DNA from: RGIG7213 sp045124505
GTDB lineage: Bacteria > Bacillota > Clostridia > Oscillospirales > CAG-272
Length of the DNA stretch: 28,199 bases
Reading direction: 5' to 3'
Assembly (NCBI GenBank): GCA_045124505.1
Contig: JBGVLZ010000021.1
Span: 1-28,199, forward strand
Shown here: one piece after another, positions 25,085-28,199 of the stretch
Layout of the letters: every line of letters starts with the position of its first letter
Position numbering within the stretch: position 1 is the first letter of the stretch
Notes under the pieces: generated by a model
The model's database searches: none
What the model was told of the DNA's origin: nothing
Seen by the model: the letters and a program-made list of their open reading frames with translations, nothing else
Program-made: the position numbers and the translations under genes

Positions 25085-27277
25085 ATGCACATCTCTAAAA
25101 AATCAATCGTATCGATGCTTTTGTGCTGTTCTTTTATGCTTGCGATGCTCACATTCCTCGCACCTGTAAAGACAGAGGCATCAAATCTCATTATCACGCT
25201 TGACCCCGGTCACGGCGGACACGACCCCGGCGCTGTAGGCGCAAGACAGTGGGGCGGCGATGACGAGAAAAACTACAACTTAAGACAGGCATTTGCTGCC
25301 AAGGAAAGACTTGAAGAATACGGTGTAACTGTTCACATGACAAGAACAGACGACACATTCGTTGTTCTTGAAGAACGTCCCTATGCGGCGAGCCGCGACG
25401 GTTCTGATGCTTTCATCAGTATCCATAACAACTCTTATACGAGTTCAACTGCCCGTGGATGCGTTGTATTTATTCCGAACAAATACGGAAGACCCATTTA
25501 CAATAAGTCCTTAGGCATCGCAAATGCGATCATGAACAGACTTATGAATGATGTAGGTATTCCGAAGAATACAAATCCGTATTCCGTAAATGAATCACAA
25601 GGTATGACGTATGACGGATCATACGCAAGCTACAACTGCGGAAGCGGTCCTTGTGACCAGTACAAGGTTATCAGATGGTCAAAGATCTACGGTAACATCA
25701 ACGCTGCTATGATCGTTGAATCCTGCTTCCAGTCAAACAAGAGCGACGTTCAATCCTTCCTTCTCAACCCCGCAAAGGTTATAGAAACAGGTAAGGCAAT
25801 TGCAGACGGTATTGCGGATTACTACGGCTTGAAGCTTAAAACATATCACAGCTGTATCGACCTTTCCGCAACAGAATCCAAGAGCGGTAACGAAACTCTT
25901 GCTGTTGCCAAAACAGTGACAAAGGGCGTTGACGGTGCAATGTCAATTTCCGGTTGGAGCGTTCACTCCGAAGGCATTTCAAAATATGAATACAGCATAG
26001 ACGGCGGTTCATGGCAGACTTTGAATTCCTCTTTCCGTCAGGATGTTGCAAATGCAATGCCGACGTACACCAACTGTAAGGATATAAATGCTTTCTCTGC
26101 AGAGCTTGAGGTTCCGACGCTTCCCGCAGGTCAGTATCCTATCAGAGTAAGAGGATGCACAAAATCCGGCAACTACTACGATATCGCAGTTTACAACATG
26201 ACTGTATATCCCGCAGCCGGTTCAACATATATGCGTACAGAGAAAGACCGTTACGCTTTGAATGAACCCATTAAAATAACAGCAAAGGGCGATGCACCCG
26301 GTGCATGGGTCGGTCTGTTCGGTGTTAATGACACACCCGGTACAGTAAGCTCATATTACTGGTTTGAAATGCACACAGGTGAGGTAACTATAAACGACCT
26401 CATTAAAGACGGTACAAAGAATGACCGTCCTGAACTCACTCCCGGTACATACAAGCTCATAACATTCCTTGATGAAGGTTATGCGCAAGACCCGAATGCA
26501 CCCGCAAAGACAATTACACTTCTTGACAAAATAGAAAAGAATTTTGATACACCCGAGGGTGATCCTACAGTTAAAAAGGGTGAATCCGTTCATATTCAGG
26601 GTTGGGCACTCCACCCCGAATCAATAAAGTCCTTTAACCTCTATATTGACGGTGTAAATACAATGACACTTGCTCCCATGCAGCGTCAGGACGTATTGAA
26701 CGCTTATCCGCAGTATGCAACAGTTTGCGCATCGCTCCACGGATATGTTGATGATGTTCCTACAGGTAATCTTTCAATCGGTAAGCACACAGTTGTTATC
26801 AAAGCAACAACAGGTGTAGGCGATACATTTGTTTGCCATACATTTACACTGACAGTTGATCCTGCGCCTTACGACGGTAAGATAACTCCTGTTAATTCTT
26901 CTGTAACTGTTGACAGAACAGGTAAAAACCCCATTGTAAAGGGAATCGACAACAAGCTTGATGCGGCAACTATCGAAGCTATGTTTGACGGCGACTGCAG
27001 AATCACAAAGGCTGACGGTTCAGCTGTTGACGGCTATGTAGGAAGCGGATGCATTATCAAGCTTTATTATGACGGTTTTGCATATGATACAGCTGTCATC
27101 ATTATAAAGGCTGATATTGACGGCGACGGTCTTGCATCAGGTAAGGACCTTATCCGCGCAAAGAAGCTTATGTCCAATGTATCTGTGGACGGTTATGCTG
27201 AAGCCGCTGACGTAAACGGCGACGGTATCGTAAATGATGCTGACATTTCCATCATTGCAAGTGATTGCCTGCAATAA
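25085..27277 (+). CDS. Secreted N-acetylmuramoyl-L-alanine amidase (Amidase_3) with dockerin
   Basis: The enzyme cleaves the amide bond between MurNAc and L-Ala in peptidoglycan. The 730-residue protein has a signal peptide (about 1-32, ending TEA). The Amidase_3 domain (about 35-255) shows zinc ligands H43 (LDPGHGG), E61 (GDDEKNYNL) and H114 (SIHNNS), and catalytic E212 (MIVESCFQSN). Two GWSVH-type beta-rich modules follow (about 277-375, with YSIDGGSW and FRQDVANA; about 488-595, with GWALHPES and MQRQDVLNA), separated by a different Ig-like stretch (about 378-485). The C-terminus has a pre-dockerin module and a dockerin (about 674-730; loops DIDGDGLASGKD and DVNGDGIVNDAD). AAAGGAG lies before the ATG. 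It is divergent from the glucosaminidase pair and directly upstream of a second amidase. Confidence 0.95.
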   Translation: MHISKKSIVSMLLCCSFMLAMLTFLAPVKTEASNLIITLDPGHGGHDPGAVGARQWGGDDEKNYNLRQAFAAKERLEEYGVTVHMTRTDDTFVVLEERPYAASRDGSDAFISIHNNSYTSSTARGCVVFIPNKYGRPIYNKSLGIANAIMNRLMNDVGIPKNTNPYSVNESQGMTYDGSYASYNCGSGPCDQYKVIRWSKIYGNINAAMIVESCFQSNKSDVQSFLLNPAKVIETGKAIADGIADYYGLKLKTYHSCIDLSATESKSGNETLAVAKTVTKGVDGAMSISGWSVHSEGISKYEYSIDGGSWQTLNSSFRQDVANAMPTYTNCKDINAFSAELEVPTLPAGQYPIRVRGCTKSGNYYDIAVYNMTVYPAAGSTYMRTEKDRYALNEPIKITAKGDAPGAWVGLFGVNDTPGTVSSYYWFEMHTGEVTINDLIKDGTKNDRPELTPGTYKLITFLDEGYAQDPNAPAKTITLLDKIEKNFDTPEGDPTVKKGESVHIQGWALHPESIKSFNLYIDGVNTMTLAPMQRQDVLNAYPQYATVCASLHGYVDDVPTGNLSIGKHTVVIKATTGVGDTFVCHTFTLTVDPAPYDGKITPVNSSVTVDRTGKNPIVKGIDNKLDAATIEAMFDGDCRITKADGSAVDGYVGSGCIIKLYYDGFAYDTAVIIIKADIDGDGLASGKDLIRAKKLMSNVSVDGYAEAADVNGDGIVNDADISIIASDCLQ

Positions 27278-27300
27278 GGTATAGTATTTATGAATTATTT

Positions 27301-27345
27301 GACAATTTTGCCGTGAGGTTGCCCTCACGGCGGTTGTCATTTAAA
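27301..27345 (+). terminator. Terminator-like hairpin between the two amidase genes
   Basis: A 9-bp GC-rich stem (GCCGTGAGG / CCTCACGGC) with a TTGC loop is extended by an outer GACAA/TTGTC pairing. The following stretch is only moderately T-rich (ATTTAAAATATTTTATT), so the strength is uncertain. No clear promoter was found in the 60 bases after it. Confidence 0.7.
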
Positions 27346-27398
27346 ATATTTTATTATTCAATTTAAACATTGCTTAATCGCAAAGGAGGTATTGATCA

Positions 27399-28199
27399 AT
27401 GCTTAAAAAATTACTCGCATTCATCATTGTAACAGTCATGGTACTTTCAATGATGCCCGCAATCGGCGTATTTGCAAAGGGCGATAACCCTTCGCTTGAT
27501 ACGAACAAGATCTGTCTTGACCCCGGTCATGGTGCAAACACAGGTGCTGACGGCGCTATGAAGTGGGGCGGAGAACAGGAAGACTATTACAATCTGAGAA
27601 TTTCCAACCAGACAAAAAAGGTCCTTGAAGAACACGGTGTTTCCGTTGTTATGACGAGAACATCAAACAGCTACAGCCCTTCGTTTGCTGAACGTGCGGC
27701 AACAGCTGTAAACAACGGCGCAGGTACGCTTGTAAGTATTCATAATAACTCCAGTGATTCTACAAGCGCAAACGGATGCGGTGCGTTTATTACAAACCCC
27801 AACTACCTTCCCAACCACGCAGCACGAAGCTCCAGCCTTGGTGATGCCATCCTTACACGTCTTACAAAGGATGTCGGCGTCAGAAGATGGGAAATGTATT
27901 ACGTTAACGGATCACAATCATATCCCGACGGATCAAGAGCTGACTATTACGGAATTCTCCGTCAGAGTAAGATGCACTGGCTCAACGCTTCGGTTATCAT
28001 CGAATGTGTATTCCAGTCCAACTACAATGACGTTCATAACTACTTGCTTAACCCCTCTAAGGTTATCGATATGGGTACTGCTATCGCAAACGGTATTATG
28101 GATGCATACGGTATCGGTAAGGAAGAACAGTACTTCAACAATGTTGATACATCTACCACAACTTGCGTAAACGGCCCTGAAATGGTTGTTAAGCTCAAC
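27399..28199 (+). CDS. Secreted N-acetylmuramoyl-L-alanine amidase (Amidase_3), paralogue, truncated by the window end
   Basis: The frame runs open from ATG 27399 to the last base (267 codons), preceded by AAAGGAGG 9 bases upstream. A signal peptide (about 1-26, AFIIVTVMVLSMMPAIGVFA) is followed by a complete Amidase_3 domain. Zinc ligands are H44 (LDPGHGAN), E61 (GEQEDYYNL) and H115 (SIHNNS); the catalytic acid is E202 (VIIECVFQSN). The blocks match the upstream amidase closely, so the two are tandem paralogues. The last residues (NGPEMVVKLN) may begin a beta-rich module like that of the upstream enzyme, but the C-terminus and any dockerin lie outside the window. Confidence 0.93.
   Translation, partial: MLKKLLAFIIVTVMVLSMMPAIGVFAKGDNPSLDTNKICLDPGHGANTGADGAMKWGGEQEDYYNLRISNQTKKVLEEHGVSVVMTRTSNSYSPSFAERAATAVNNGAGTLVSIHNNSSDSTSANGCGAFITNPNYLPNHAARSSSLGDAILTRLTKDVGVRRWEMYYVNGSQSYPDGSRADYYGILRQSKMHWLNASVIIECVFQSNYNDVHNYLLNPSKVIDMGTAIANGIMDAYGIGKEEQYFNNVDTSTTTCVNGPEMVVKLN

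Noticed and set aside
27754..28170. Plus-strand 138-codon frame near the right edge
   Set aside because: It lies out of frame inside the second amidase gene, whose own frame has a ribosome binding site, signal peptide and all catalytic residues.

Overview
The window looks like chromosomal DNA of a low-GC Gram-positive bacterium of the class Clostridia, most likely an uncultured gut Oscillospiraceae/Ruminococcaceae-type anaerobe. This rests on strong AAGGAGG-type ribosome binding sites, a Firmicutes-style EcfA1-EcfA2-EcfT module, a ClpE-like unfoldase, BspA-type leucine-rich repeat proteins and dockerin-type C-termini on secreted proteins. No rRNA, tRNA, CRISPR array, insertion sequence or phage gene was seen.

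Left edge (1-3440): the 3' part of a large secreted BspA-like protein with a 69-bp tandem leucine-rich repeat block and a C-terminal dockerin, closed by a strong terminator.

Housekeeping operon (3478-16853, + strand): a good sigma-A promoter precedes a tightly packed run of ruvC, ruvA, ruvB, a COG1092-like SAM methyltransferase, ecfA1, ecfA2, ecfT, truA, a DUF5711-like membrane-anchored protein, a CvpA-like membrane protein, a ClpE-like AAA+ unfoldase with an N-terminal zinc finger, and an 895-residue protein built like a P-type ATPase. That last protein has lost the residues needed for catalysis: the DKTGT aspartate is Ser, TGES reads SGGN, GDGxND reads GNTLSD and PEGL reads CEFF. It is the most unusual item here. 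Gaps are at most about 30 nt and several genes overlap, so the run probably forms one long transcript ending at a hairpin shared with the opposite strand.

Surface island (16875-28199): on the minus strand lie a small four-helix membrane protein translationally coupled to a phosphodiester glycosidase, then a dockerin-bearing BspA-like protein, then two paralogous secreted glucosaminidase-like enzymes with dockerins. A 434-bp AT-rich divergent promoter region separates them from two paralogous secreted N-acetylmuramoyl-L-alanine amidases on the plus strand; the second runs off the window. The glucosaminidases and the complete amidase share a beta-rich module of the GWSVH/RQDV type and a pre-dockerin module followed by a dockerin.

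Together the right half encodes enzymes that would cut both the glycan and the stem-peptide linkages of peptidoglycan. They carry closely similar dockerin first repeats (NGKD followed by a basic helix), which suggests, as inference, that they and the two leucine-rich repeat proteins dock on the same cohesin-type partner, which is not in this window. The left half is DNA repair, RNA modification, micronutrient uptake and proteostasis, with the presumed pseudo-ATPase at its end.
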